DNA from: a virus
IMG/VR virus record: IMGVR_UViG_3300045741_000359
Coordinates: 1-40,098 of that record
DNA length: 40,098 nt
Direction: 5' to 3' (one strand)
A program made the translations under genes and the position numbers. Below the pieces are notes generated by a model. That model did not search any database. It was given only the letters and a program-made list of their open reading frames with translations, and was not told the DNA's origin. Positions 24,634-31,922 of the stretch are shown here, piece after piece; within the stretch, counting starts at the first letter, position 1, and each line of letters opens with the position of its first letter.

Positions 24634-26940
24634 TTAGACTGTTGGAATAGGTGGTGCGCCTGCAGCTGGCGCGGGTGGTGCTGATGGAGCTCCGCTCGGC
24701 AATGTTCCCTTAGGCTGCGGTCTGCCGCCGCCAGGTCGAGCGCCAGCGCCTTTGCCGGGAATGTTTGGTGGTGTCGGGTGTGGCATCGGTTGACCAGGTG
24801 CGCCAGGCATCGGCGGCGGGGCGTTCTGCTGTGCCAGTGCCGCGTCGGTCAGCATGATGTGTTGCAGGATCGCTTCCTTCGCCGGCTGCGGCCAGTTGTC
24901 GAAGTCCAGCTTCTTGACCACTTCCTTATGGATCTTCGAATGCACCGCGAGATCCTCGATGCCGACGAGGGGCTGGAGCTGGGCGCCCTGCTTCAGCAAT
25001 TGGTTCTCGGCTCGAGCGCGAGTGGCGTCGAGCGAGAACTGCGACTCCATGCCAATGTCGCCAAACAGCTCGAAGATCGTCTGCTTCACGTTCGGATCGT
25101 TGACGTCGAGCGCGCCGCGGTCGTAGAGCGACATCAGCTCCTGGCGCTTCTCGTCGCGAGTGCGCGGCAGGCCGAAGCGCGAGGCGGCCCACTTGATGAC
25201 ATCGTCGAGCTTCGCGTTTTTGAACTTCTGAATCGCTCCCAAGTGCTCGTCGCCCATCAGCGCGACGATCTGCTCGATCGGCATGCGCGCCTGCATCAGC
25301 TTCACTGCTTTGCGAATGGTCTCTTTCCACATGCCGGACCAGTTCGCGCTGGGCACGCTGAACATCTGCTCTGCCTGGCCGCGCAGCTGCGCAATGCCGG
25401 AAGCGGTCGTCACAGATCCTGGCTGCTCGCCGCGGAATACCTGCACAGCCGCGGAGATGTTCTGCATCTTGTCTTCAAGGGTCTGCAGTCGGGTGTAGAT
25501 CTGCGGATCGAGCGCGCCATGGCCCATGCGGTGCGGCGCCACCGAACCAGGCCCGAGCGATTTGAACCAGATCACCTTGTCGCCGCGGCCAGTGATCTCG
25601 GAGACCTTCGTCGACTCGTCGGCGACGATCGGATCCGCAGCTGTCGTCTTGCCATGCAGCGAGATCAACGCATCGAGCTCGGAGCATTCGCGCTGCACTT
25701 CCATCAGATCGAATGCCGGCGTGCGATCGAAGAATGTGGTGGGCAGTTTGAGGTAGCCGCCCTTGGTGATGGTGAGATCCTCGATCGGGAACTCGTCAGC
25801 CCACTTCTTCGCATACTGCACTTTCTTGTTGACCATCACCGCATACAGGCCTTCAGGAAAGTCGGAGACGTCGCCAGGTTTCAGGAAGAACTGCGTCGCG
25901 AGCGCCATGTCGCGAGTCATTGACTGCTGGCTTGCGTAACCCGAATACCAGTAGCTCAGCTGGGTCTCGTACGTGGTCGTTGTGCCGTCCATCTGCTCCT
26001 GGTCAGGTTCAGCAGCGATGTCCCAGCGCGACTTGATGTCGTCGATCGTGAGCCGCTCGCACCAGGCATTCCAGCGCGCATTCATCATGCTGGTCGAGCC
26101 AGGCATCGGCATCGCGTAGAGCGGATTGCCGACGAATATCTTGCAGCCATACTGCGCGGCATCCTGCATCGCCGGCGTGCCATCAGGATTCGACTTCTGC
26201 GTCTGAATGGTGGTGTCGTTGATCGAGACCGGGCCGCCGCAGTTCGGACACATCTGCGGAGGTTGCGGTGGCGTGACGGTCTGTCCCATGAGCTGCGTGG
26301 ACGGTGCGAGCTGCGACTCATCAGGCACGGGCATTTTGTCGTAACTGTCGCACTGCTTGCACTGCACGCCCCAGGCCGGCTTCGGCTCTTTGATGGGGAA
26401 CTGCTTTACGTCGAGGTCTTCTTCTTCGACGATGGTGAAGCAGCTGCCGGCGAGTACAAACAGCTGGCGAGCGAGTCCCACTTTGTCTTCCTGCGAGTCG
26501 AAGTCATCTTCGAGACCGGCGCGTTGCACGATCCAGTCAGCGAGAGAGTTGGCGACGGCTGCGACCTCGTGCGCGTCGATGTTGTCTTCTTCCTGCGGCA
26601 GCGCTTCGATCTCAGGCATCGAAAATGCCGAAGCCATCGAATCGATGGCTGGCGAAAAGCGATTGATGTTCGGCAGCGGTGTCCAGTTGTCGTCAGGCGT
26701 CGCCAGGTACAGCACTTTGCGATTGCGATCCCAGCGGATCCAGAGCAGGCCGGCATACATCAGCAGCGACTGCCACACTAGCGAATGGAACACCATGAAG
26801 TTCGAGCGGTTCTCTTCGAACTTCTTCTTGCACCAGGTGTCAGCCTGATCGAGCAGCGGATCGGCATTGGTGTTGCTCGAGGCGCCGGCAGCGGGTGCTG
26901 GCGTGAGAGCTTGCGCGAGTGAATGAAGAAACGTTGCCAT
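24634..26940 (-). CDS. Portal protein with internal Zn-ribbon-like insertion
   Basis: The 768-residue product matches large podovirus portals: an N-terminal helical wing (LDQADTWCKKKFEENRSNFM, VFHSLVWQSLLMYAGLLWIR), NINRFSPAIDSMASAFSMPE, DDFDSQEDKVGLARQLFVLA, a clip/stem region (DLMEVQRECSELDALISLHG, SGIAQLRGQAEQMFSVP), a crown helix region (RARAENQLLKQGA) and a Pro/Gly-rich C-terminal tail. Residues about 190-255 contain VQCKQCDSY and MCPNCGGP, two CxxC pairs that could bind zinc. ATG 26940 has no good ribosome site, yet the frame stays open for about 44 codons upstream without a usual start codon. Confidence 0.85.
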   Translation of the reverse strand: MATFLHSLAQALTPAPAAGASSNTNADPLLDQADTWCKKKFEENRSNFMVFHSLVWQSLLMYAGLLWIRWDRNRKVLYLATPDDNWTPLPNINRFSPAIDSMASAFSMPEIEALPQEEDNIDAHEVAAVANSLADWIVQRAGLEDDFDSQEDKVGLARQLFVLAGSCFTIVEEEDLDVKQFPIKEPKPAWGVQCKQCDSYDKMPVPDESQLAPSTQLMGQTVTPPQPPQMCPNCGGPVSINDTTIQTQKSNPDGTPAMQDAAQYGCKIFVGNPLYAMPMPGSTSMMNARWNAWCERLTIDDIKSRWDIAAEPDQEQMDGTTTTYETQLSYWYSGYASQQSMTRDMALATQFFLKPGDVSDFPEGLYAVMVNKKVQYAKKWADEFPIEDLTITKGGYLKLPTTFFDRTPAFDLMEVQRECSELDALISLHGKTTAADPIVADESTKVSEITGRGDKVIWFKSLGPGSVAPHRMGHGALDPQIYTRLQTLEDKMQNISAAVQVFRGEQPGSVTTASGIAQLRGQAEQMFSVPSANWSGMWKETIRKAVKLMQARMPIEQIVALMGDEHLGAIQKFKNAKLDDVIKWAASRFGLPRTRDEKRQELMSLYDRGALDVNDPNVKQTIFELFGDIGMESQFSLDATRARAENQLLKQGAQLQPLVGIEDLAVHSKIHKEVVKKLDFDNWPQPAKEAILQHIMLTDAALAQQNAPPPMPGAPGQPMPHPTPPNIPGKGAGARPGGGRPQPKGTLPSGAPSAPPAPAAGAPPIPTV

Positions 26941-26945
26941 GGGAT

Positions 26946-27200
26946 CTAGGGAGACACTGACCGGCTCGCCGCGGCCTGAGTAACCAGGCCCGAGCTCGCG
27001 CTCGTTGCGTTTGACCGTGAAGCCGCGGCGGCCGGAACAATGGCTCTGGCGATGCTCCGCGACCTCCTTTCCTCACCCGATTTGTGTCCTAAGAAACCAT
27101 CGAGAGCGTGATCGACTGCGAGGTATTGCTGACGATTGTCTTCTGCGAGCGATCGCCACATGAATTGCTGGATCAGGAAGTAGGCCATTGCGCGAGGCAT
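26946..27200 (-). CDS. Small hypothetical protein upstream of portal
   Basis: ATG 27200 overlaps the stop of the Zn-finger microprotein (TGATG) and the ORF gives 84 residues. The first 45 look protein-like (MPRAMAYFLIQQFMWRSLAE, DNRQQYLAVDHALDGFLGHK), but the rest is Ala/Ser/Arg-rich with out-of-frame character. The true coding sequence may change frame or stop near 27070; see findings. Function unknown. Confidence 0.45.
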   Translation of the reverse strand: MPRAMAYFLIQQFMWRSLAEDNRQQYLAVDHALDGFLGHKSGEERRSRSIARAIVPAAAASRSNATSASSGLVTQAAASRSVSP

Positions 27201-27316
27201 CACTGCTGGCGCTCCAGCGTGCGAGCGAGGTATACCTGGAAGCACTTCGCGCACAGACTCTGGAAGTAAGGCCAGAAGCCCGAAGCGACCTCCTGTCCGC
27301 ACTCGGTACAGTTCAT
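27200..27316 (-). CDS. 38-residue Zn-finger microprotein
   Basis: ATG 27316 (TAATG overlap) to TGA 27200 encodes 38 residues with two CxxC pairs: NCTECGQEV and SLCAKCFQVY, spaced like a treble-clef or zinc ribbon. It is exactly flanked by overlapping start and stop codons on both sides, which strongly supports translation despite its small size. Possible roles include DNA or protein binding during packaging; nothing more can be said. Confidence 0.65.
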   Translation of the reverse strand: MNCTECGQEVASGFWPYFQSLCAKCFQVYLARTLERQQ

Positions 27317-27603
27317 TAGATGTCACCTGAGCGATGCGGCCCCGAACTCGGGACGACATAGCGCGGCCCTTCGAACCACTTCTCGGTTGGTTTCACTTCT
27401 GATGCCGGCAGAACGAATGCGCCGCCGCCCGAGCGCACGATCGATGCCGTCAGGTTGCGGATCTCGGCTTGCAAGCTGTTGACGTATTCGAGGTGGCGGA
27501 TCTGCTGGTTGATCTGCGCCGCACTGTGCGCGGCCATCTGCTCCCGAAGCACCAGGATCAGCCCAGCACACACGGCCACAAGACAGATGCAGACAATGGT
27601 CAT
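27316..27603 (-). CDS. Single-span membrane protein with helical tail
   Basis: The 95-residue product has one N-terminal membrane helix (residues 2-20, TIVCICLVAVCAGLILVL), then an amphipathic coiled-coil-like helix (AAQINQQIRHLEYVNSLQAE) and a C-terminal segment with FVLPASEVKPTEKWFEGPRY. The start overlaps the 22-residue mini-ORF as ATGA. It resembles phage i-spanin or small holin-associated proteins in topology but lies far from the lysis cassette. Function unknown. Confidence 0.6.
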   Translation of the reverse strand: MTIVCICLVAVCAGLILVLREQMAAHSAAQINQQIRHLEYVNSLQAEIRNLTASIVRSGGGAFVLPASEVKPTEKWFEGPRYVVPSSGPHRSGDI

Positions 27604-27668
27604 CTTTTCGGTGGACGCCTGCCCCGCAGGGCTTGCACCAGCTGTAACAGGAGTTCGCGAGTGCTCAT
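27600..27668 (-). CDS. 22-residue bridging mini-ORF
   Basis: ATG 27668 overlaps the preceding stop (TGATG) and its own TGA overlaps the next start (ATGA). The product is MSTRELLLQLVQALRGRRPP plus two residues, an amphipathic Leu-rich helix with a basic tail. It fills exactly the gap between two coupled genes, so it may act mainly as a translational relay, or the peptide itself may be functional. Confidence 0.4.
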   Translation of the reverse strand: MSTRELLLQLVQALRGRRPPKR

Positions 27669-27937
27669 CAGTCCTGGCCGGTGTCGCTCTTAGCGCCCAT
27701 CAGCGCGAGCACATGCGCGCCCGCCTGGTTCGCGTGGTTAAAGACCTTGGTGGTTTCGTTGCCATAGTCGGGCTCGCCTTTTCCGCCTTTTTTGAAGGGC
27801 GTGTGGCGTACGACGTGGCCGTTGGCGGCAGGTTCGATGGTGATCCGATGGTAGGGCAGATGCTTGGTCTTGCCCATCGCATCGTCGATGATGTCCTGCT
27901 TCTCGTCGATGTTCTTCGGTTCAGGTTGGTGAAACAT
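27668..27937 (-). CDS. Small hypothetical late protein
   Basis: The 89-residue product starts at ATG 27937 behind GAGGTGATGA. It contains DDAMGKTKHLPYHRITIEPA, ANGHVVRHTPFKKGGKGEPD and FNHANQAGAHVLALMGAK. The HRITIEPAANGHVVRH part looks like a beta hairpin with a His-rich face. Its place in the string of small genes between TerL and portal is typical of accessory packaging or head genes. No family is recognised. Confidence 0.6.
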   Translation of the reverse strand: MFHQPEPKNIDEKQDIIDDAMGKTKHLPYHRITIEPAANGHVVRHTPFKKGGKGEPDYGNETTKVFNHANQAGAHVLALMGAKSDTGQD

Positions 27938-27945
27938 TCATCACC

Positions 27946-28275
27946 TCACAATGTGCTGAACATGCGGCCGTTCGGTCGCATCGGATAGCGGCCACCGGCG
28001 CCACCGGAGGCGAACGGAGCGCCGCCATAGCCGCGATTGATCGGCACTGGGAGAGGCGGCATTGAGCCACCGTCTGGTGCAGCGGGGTTCATTGGGCCGA
28101 TTGCACCTCCGCCGCCAAACTGTGATGGAGGCAGACCGCCCGACATCCCAGCGCCGCCCAGCATCCCGCTGCCGGGCGCAGCAGGTGACGCTGGAGCTGC
28201 AGGAGTGGCGCCGAATGGCCCGGCGTGCGCTCTTTTCAATAGGTTGGTGAAGAAGTCGTTATAGAAGTTTGCCAT
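27946..28275 (-). CDS. Gly/Pro-rich small protein with GYGG motif
   Basis: The 109-residue protein starts at ATG 28275 (AGGAGA 7 bp upstream). The N terminus is MANFYNDFFTNLLKRAHAG, an amphipathic helix; the rest is a low-complexity Gly/Pro/Ala/Met stretch with NRGYGGAPFASGG near the C terminus. The GYGG-x-PF motif is shared with the next two upstream genes, suggesting a common binding or localisation tag. Probably disordered. Function unknown. Confidence 0.55.
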   Translation of the reverse strand: MANFYNDFFTNLLKRAHAGPFGATPAAPASPAAPGSGMLGGAGMSGGLPPSQFGGGGAIGPMNPAAPDGGSMPPLPVPINRGYGGAPFASGGAGGRYPMRPNGRMFSTL

Positions 28276-28284
28276 CTGACTCTC

Positions 28285-28512
28285 CTAGCGTTGAAATGGT
28301 GGCCCGCCGTAGCCCTTCGATACCGAGATGCCAGGATACTTGCGAGCGACTTTGGCACGCACGGTCGCTTCTTCTTCGGGAGTTCCGTGCTGAGCGACGC
28401 GAGCGAGCGCGTTGCGAGCGTGGCTCTCGTCTTCGATGGGATAGCGTCCGCCTGGTAGGGCGAAGGAGCTGGCTGGAAGCTTGTTACGTTCGGAGCTGGT
28501 GAGTTTTGACAT
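28285..28512 (-). CDS. Small conserved phage protein ending KGYGGPPFQR
   Basis: The 75-residue product has SSFALPGGRYPIEDESHARN followed by ALARVAQHGTPEEEATVRAK and a Tyr-Pro end, then VSKGYGGPPFQR. The RYPIED..HAR-AL...G..EE...V...V.+KYP pattern is one I recognise from a widespread family of small phage and bacterial proteins (DUF6582-like) of unknown function. GAGGTGA precedes ATG 28512. The C-terminal GYGGPPFQ tag is identical to that of the upstream neighbour. Confidence 0.65.
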   Translation of the reverse strand: MSKLTSSERNKLPASSFALPGGRYPIEDESHARNALARVAQHGTPEEEATVRAKVARKYPGISVSKGYGGPPFQR

Positions 28513-28521
28513 CAGGTCACC

Positions 28522-28722
28522 TCACGTCTGAAACGGTGGGCCGCCATAGCCCTTGCGCTTCTTCGGCGCTGACTCGGGCAGCCCCTTGCGCGGCGTCGCC
28601 GCGAAGTCATGCAGCTGCTGGTGAGACATCTTCAGCAAGCCGCGATTCACGGAGCTGAGCTTTTCAGGCTCATGCTCCGCGATCGCCATGGCTTCCTGCT
28701 GCTTCTTGGACGTGGCTGGCAT
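28522..28722 (-). CDS. DUF3008-like small protein ending KGYGGPPFQT
   Basis: The 66-residue product opens MPATSKKQQEAMAIAEHEP, the signature start of small phage proteins related to DUF3008. It continues SVNRGLLKMSHQQLHDFAAT, then a Lys-rich linker and RKGYGGPPFQT. It overlaps the upstream Ig-like gene by one base (TAATG). The function of the family is unknown. The last eight residues before the end match those of the next gene, although the bodies are unrelated. Confidence 0.65.
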   Translation of the reverse strand: MPATSKKQQEAMAIAEHEPEKLSSVNRGLLKMSHQQLHDFAATPRKGLPESAPKKRKGYGGPPFQT

Positions 28723-29039
28723 TAGCTGGCCGAGTCGGTGATGGCGACAACGACGGCGCCGGCGCCTTCAGCTTCAGGCACGCCCGTCACCTGCACGTTG
28801 CCCTGGTCGTCGAGGCCGAGACTCAAGCCAGGCGGCAGTGGCGCAGTGCTGGAGGCGTCGACCGCGACGGCATAAGGTGGCTTGCCACCAGACACCGTTG
28901 CGAGTTCCACCGTGCCCACGTCGACTCCGACCGTCTCGTCAGGCGCAGTCGCAGTGTCGGGTGACACAGCGAGCGGTGGCGGAGGTGGCGGAGGCGCCGG
29001 CAGGATGTTGAAGTTGATTGTCAGCAGAACTTTGGACAT
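28722..29039 (-). CDS. Small Ig-like (putative-Ig) late protein
   Basis: ATG 29039, preceded by GAGGTGA, gives 105 residues; a GTG at 29099 overlapping the previous stop would add 20. After a strand (SKVLLTINFNIL) and a poly-Pro linker, residues about 25-105 resemble a putative-Ig domain: VELATVSGGKPPYAVAVDAS, PLPPGLSLGLDDQGNVQVTG, VVVAITDSA. Such domains decorate phage capsids and fibres. A head decoration role is plausible by position. Confidence 0.6.
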   Translation of the reverse strand: MSKVLLTINFNILPAPPPPPPPLAVSPDTATAPDETVGVDVGTVELATVSGGKPPYAVAVDASSTAPLPPGLSLGLDDQGNVQVTGVPEAEGAGAVVVAITDSAS

Positions 29040-29095
29040 ATGTTCACCTCGTGGGATGTGGATCTCGATCGGAATCGTGATGTGAATGCAGTGGT

Positions 29096-29278
29096 TCACG
29101 CTGCAGGTGGTTTCATTCCGCCCCAGCCTTTTTTCTTGGGAGCATCGATCGGCACAACGTTCGCTTCAGTCGCTGCGATCGCTTGCCGCAATTCCTGGTA
29201 GGCCCGGTCGACTGTCGGCGCTTTCGCCTCGCCGTGCAGCCGCTCGACCATGTTCTTCGCTGCTTCTAAGAGTTCCAT
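29096..29278 (-). CDS. Small helical late protein with GWGG motif
   Basis: The 60-residue product starts at ATG 29278, right after the TerL stop, with AGGAGA in the overlap region. It is a predicted helical hairpin (MELLEAAKNMVERLHGEAK; YQELRQAIAATEANVV) followed by PKKKGWGGMKPPAA, a variant of the GYGG-PP tag seen in neighbours. Function unknown; small proteins after TerL are often head accessory factors. Confidence 0.55.
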   Translation of the reverse strand: MELLEAAKNMVERLHGEAKAPTVDRAYQELRQAIAATEANVVPIDAPKKKGWGGMKPPAA

Positions 29279-29279
29279 G

Positions 29280-30926
29280 TCATCTCCTGTTGGTGCCACC
29301 GAACCATTGCGAACTTTCTGTCTGCCCCCACCCCTTCGCCCACTTCTCATGCGAGCGATGCACCACCTGGTCGATCGTGGGCAGGTTGGCAATATCTTTC
29401 TCAGCCTGGCGCGCAGGGCTCGGCCGGCTCATCGCGATATAGCGCACGTTGTCGAGCGCGTGATCACTTCCGATAAACTTCCAGTTGCCCAGCGGGTCGC
29501 GCATCTTCTGCAGGTCTTTCATCTCGCGCCACAGTTCAGGGCAGCGCTTCCTCGAGATGAACAGCCGCGGGGATCCGAGCTTGCCCGTGAAGGGATTACG
29601 GTGCTTCGGATCCACCGCGAGCAACCCGTGCAGCACATCCAGACCGACGGAGATCATGGCACGCTGTGCGGGGGTAGCGCGGATCCCGTGCTCGCTGTAT
29701 TCGATCAGCACCGAGGTCAGCTCGAAGCGCCCCGTGTGCGTCGACTTCTGCAGCGTCTTCGCTTCCGTCGACGGATCGATCAGGATGTACTGCTGCCCCA
29801 GGTGCCGGCCGAGACCAGGCAAGTTGCCATCACTCCAGCGCAGCAGCATGGGAATCATCGCCGCGGCGTGCTCGGCGATCGGGCGGTTGCGCTCGTAATA
29901 CTCATCGAGCGCGAATAGGTTCTCGTCGTGATCGACCGCGGTCTGCTCCATCGCAGTGACGCCAGTCGTCGCGTGATCCATCGAAGCCATTAGCTTCAGA
30001 TGCTTCTTCCAGTCCTTGATTGCCTGGCGCGCATGCGGGTCATCCGACGGATCCAGGAACTGATCGAGGTCATGCACATCCGCGTCGAGCTCGGGGAAGA
30101 CGGTGCCCTCGTGAACATCCCACAGGCCTTCGATCCAGGCGTCGCGCAGCTGCTTGTCGGCGATGCCCATCAGCTGCAGGCCATAGGTGGTGCGCTCGAG
30201 GAACCAGGCCTTGCGCTGATCTTCCGTCCAGCTATAGTAGTCGTCTTCGGTATAGCCGGCCGCGGTGAGCGATTCCCGTGCCCACTCGACGTTGTCCCAG
30301 CCATGCGCCTGGATGAAGGCATAGTCGTCAGGGTTCTCGGTATCGCGGAAGTCGCGATCGACAAACACCCGCTTCAGGTAGACGTGGCCCGGGCCGCCAG
30401 GCATGAATGGAAAAACCATCTTGGGAACGATCGCGCCGGCACTCATTGCGTCGGAGCTCCAGTCGATGTGGTCGGGATACGTCCAGCGCACCGAACCCTG
30501 CAGGATCTTGAGCTCCTGCTCGCTGAACAGGCCAGCTTCTTCCGGCACGATGTCGGCGAATTCCGATCCCACATAGCGCTCGACGTCAGCCAGGTGCTCA
30601 GCGAATCCGAAGTACTGAATCGATCCGTTGGGGAAGTGCAGCGCCTTCTCGCCTTCCTTCCACCAGGTCTTGAGGATCGGGAACTCGCGGAACATCGGCT
30701 CGATGTGGTTCTTCTTGAGCTCGTCGTAGGTGCGCCGCAGGATGAGTCCGTTGGTGAGTGGATAACGCCAGCGACGCAGGAACAAGCCGCGACGAGCGCC
30801 ACCAGATTTCGCGCCGCCGCGGGATCCGCCGAAGCCGATCTTGGTGAAGGGTGAATCATTCCAATAGAGCCACAGCCGCTTCTGCTTGGGCTGCAGCCCG
30901 ATGTTGAAGTTGATCGCATCCGGCAA
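29280..30926 (-). CDS. Terminase large subunit (TerL)
   Basis: The 548-residue ATPase-nuclease drives DNA packaging through the portal. The N-terminal ATPase shows an adenine-motif region (QPKQKRLWLYW), Walker A GFGGSRGGAKSGG (about 31-43), RRTYDELKKNHIEPM, and Walker B-like EFADIVPEEAGLFSEQEL with the catalytic Glu in PEEAG. The C-terminal RNase H-like nuclease shows LMASMDHATTGVTAM and HDENLFALDEYYERNRPIA with conserved acidic residues, then LIDPSTEAKTLQ and GLDVLHGLLAV. The start is TTG 30926 with AAGGA upstream. The length is normal for the family. TerS is immediately upstream. Confidence 0.9.
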   Translation of the reverse strand: MPDAINFNIGLQPKQKRLWLYWNDSPFTKIGFGGSRGGAKSGGARRGLFLRRWRYPLTNGLILRRTYDELKKNHIEPMFREFPILKTWWKEGEKALHFPNGSIQYFGFAEHLADVERYVGSEFADIVPEEAGLFSEQELKILQGSVRWTYPDHIDWSSDAMSAGAIVPKMVFPFMPGGPGHVYLKRVFVDRDFRDTENPDDYAFIQAHGWDNVEWARESLTAAGYTEDDYYSWTEDQRKAWFLERTTYGLQLMGIADKQLRDAWIEGLWDVHEGTVFPELDADVHDLDQFLDPSDDPHARQAIKDWKKHLKLMASMDHATTGVTAMEQTAVDHDENLFALDEYYERNRPIAEHAAAMIPMLLRWSDGNLPGLGRHLGQQYILIDPSTEAKTLQKSTHTGRFELTSVLIEYSEHGIRATPAQRAMISVGLDVLHGLLAVDPKHRNPFTGKLGSPRLFISRKRCPELWREMKDLQKMRDPLGNWKFIGSDHALDNVRYIAMSRPSPARQAEKDIANLPTIDQVVHRSHEKWAKGWGQTESSQWFGGTNRR

Positions 30927-30933
30927 TCCGCCA

Positions 30934-31458
30934 CTATTCCTTCTCGCCGATATAGCGGATGTTCACGTTGATGATGGGCTGGCCGTCGCCGATCTGGATC
31001 TTCGGGTCCGGCTTTAGGCCTTTGCACTCGATCGCGGTCTCGACGTATTTGCGCCGCTGCTCGAAGTCGACGACGTCGCGATGCTCGATCATCATGCGTT
31101 TGACGAGTTTCTTCTTCTTGCCTTTAGGCGCGACGTTCTCTTCGACGACGTGCGAGAAGAACTTGCGTGCCTGGGCGTCGCAACCTTCGCGGACGCGCTG
31201 CGCCAGGTGCTCGAGTGTGGGCAGCATGTCCGCGAACTCTGCACGCAGGCTCTTGAAGCTCTCAGAGTTAAGCAGCTCTTGCGGCCGCTCCGCCATGTGC
31301 TCGGAGTAGCCGGCATCGAGCGCAGCGCGCCTGGTCGACTTCCCATCGATGAGCCCTTCGAGCAGGCGGATCTGGCGTGGAGTATGCTTCTTCCCCTTAC
31401 TGCGGTTTACGGAGGAGCGTTTCGCCGGCTTTCGTGCCGGTTTCTTAGGCTTTGTCAT
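30934..31458 (-). CDS. Terminase small subunit (TerS)
   Basis: The 174-residue protein has a basic N-terminal tail, then a helix-turn-helix typical of TerS (KHTPRQIRLLEGLIDGKSTR, RAALDAGYSEHMAERPQELL), a central helical oligomerisation part (LRAEFADMLPTLEHLAQRVR) and a C-terminal beta tail with GDGQPIINVNIRYIGEKE. It recognises the packaging site and hands DNA to TerL. ATG 31458 overlaps the upstream stop by four bases. Confidence 0.82.
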   Translation of the reverse strand: MTKPKKPARKPAKRSSVNRSKGKKHTPRQIRLLEGLIDGKSTRRAALDAGYSEHMAERPQELLNSESFKSLRAEFADMLPTLEHLAQRVREGCDAQARKFFSHVVEENVAPKGKKKKLVKRMMIEHRDVVDFEQRRKYVETAIECKGLKPDPKIQIGDGQPIINVNIRYIGEKE

Positions 31459-31700
31459 GCAGGTCTTGGGGGAGGTGGTTCGAAATGAATGCCAGGGAGC
31501 TCATGCGCGGGGATGCGCTCCGGGGGCACCCACCTGGTGGTGACAACTTCACGCGCCGGCTGCACGTTGAGCAGCTCAGCGATCTCGCCGCGGCGGATCC
31601 AGCGCGCCATCAGTCGACGGATCCAGCACTCAACGACCACGCGCTTTTCGCGTTGGCTACGTTGGCGCCCATTCTCAATTATGATGATGCGTTTCGACAC
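31455..31700 (-). CDS. First late-operon ORF, small basic protein
   Basis: The 81-residue product from GTG 31700 reads KRIIIIENGRQRSQREKRVV, then VECWIRRLMARWIRRGEIAE, LLNVQPAREVVTTRWVPPER and a Pro-rich end. The 4-bp overlap with TerS and a promoter about 80 bp upstream support it, though no clear ribosome site precedes the GTG. The IRRGEIAELLNVQPARE segment could be a small DNA-binding helix-turn-helix (avoidance of repeats in the target is not testable here). Function unknown. Confidence 0.55.
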   Translation of the reverse strand: MSKRIIIIENGRQRSQREKRVVVECWIRRLMARWIRRGEIAELLNVQPAREVVTTRWVPPERIPAHELPGIHFEPPPPRPA

Positions 31701-31782
31701 TGCGGCAAGGGGTGCTGCAGGCCCGGGATGCGCTCAGGCGTCGCGACTGCAACACTTCTTGTGCGGGGAGGGTTCGAGAAAA

Positions 31783-31811
31783 ATAATGGCTGGTTACTTC
31801 CGTCACGTCAA
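31783..31811 (-). promoter_or_regulatory. Predicted sigma70 promoter of the late operon
   Basis: On the minus strand TTGACG (31811-31806) and CATTAT (31788-31783) are separated by exactly 17 bp, within an A/T-rich patch flanked upstream by a T6 run. It would start transcription near 31776, about 75 nt ahead of the first late ORF. It is the only good promoter seen for the whole leftward block. Confidence 0.65.
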
Positions 31812-31922
31812 GAAAAAACTTTCGCCTTTTGTTCCGTCTTGCTGATTCGGTCAGCCAGCGGCGATACTCATGACTCCCCGCACCACTTCCCCCAAGTACA
31901 CAAGCGGCCCACTGCTTGCCCA

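Noticed and set aside
24778-25923. Plus-strand ORF of 381 codons
   Set aside because: Antisense to the portal, Leu/Arg/His-rich, a reverse-frame artefact.
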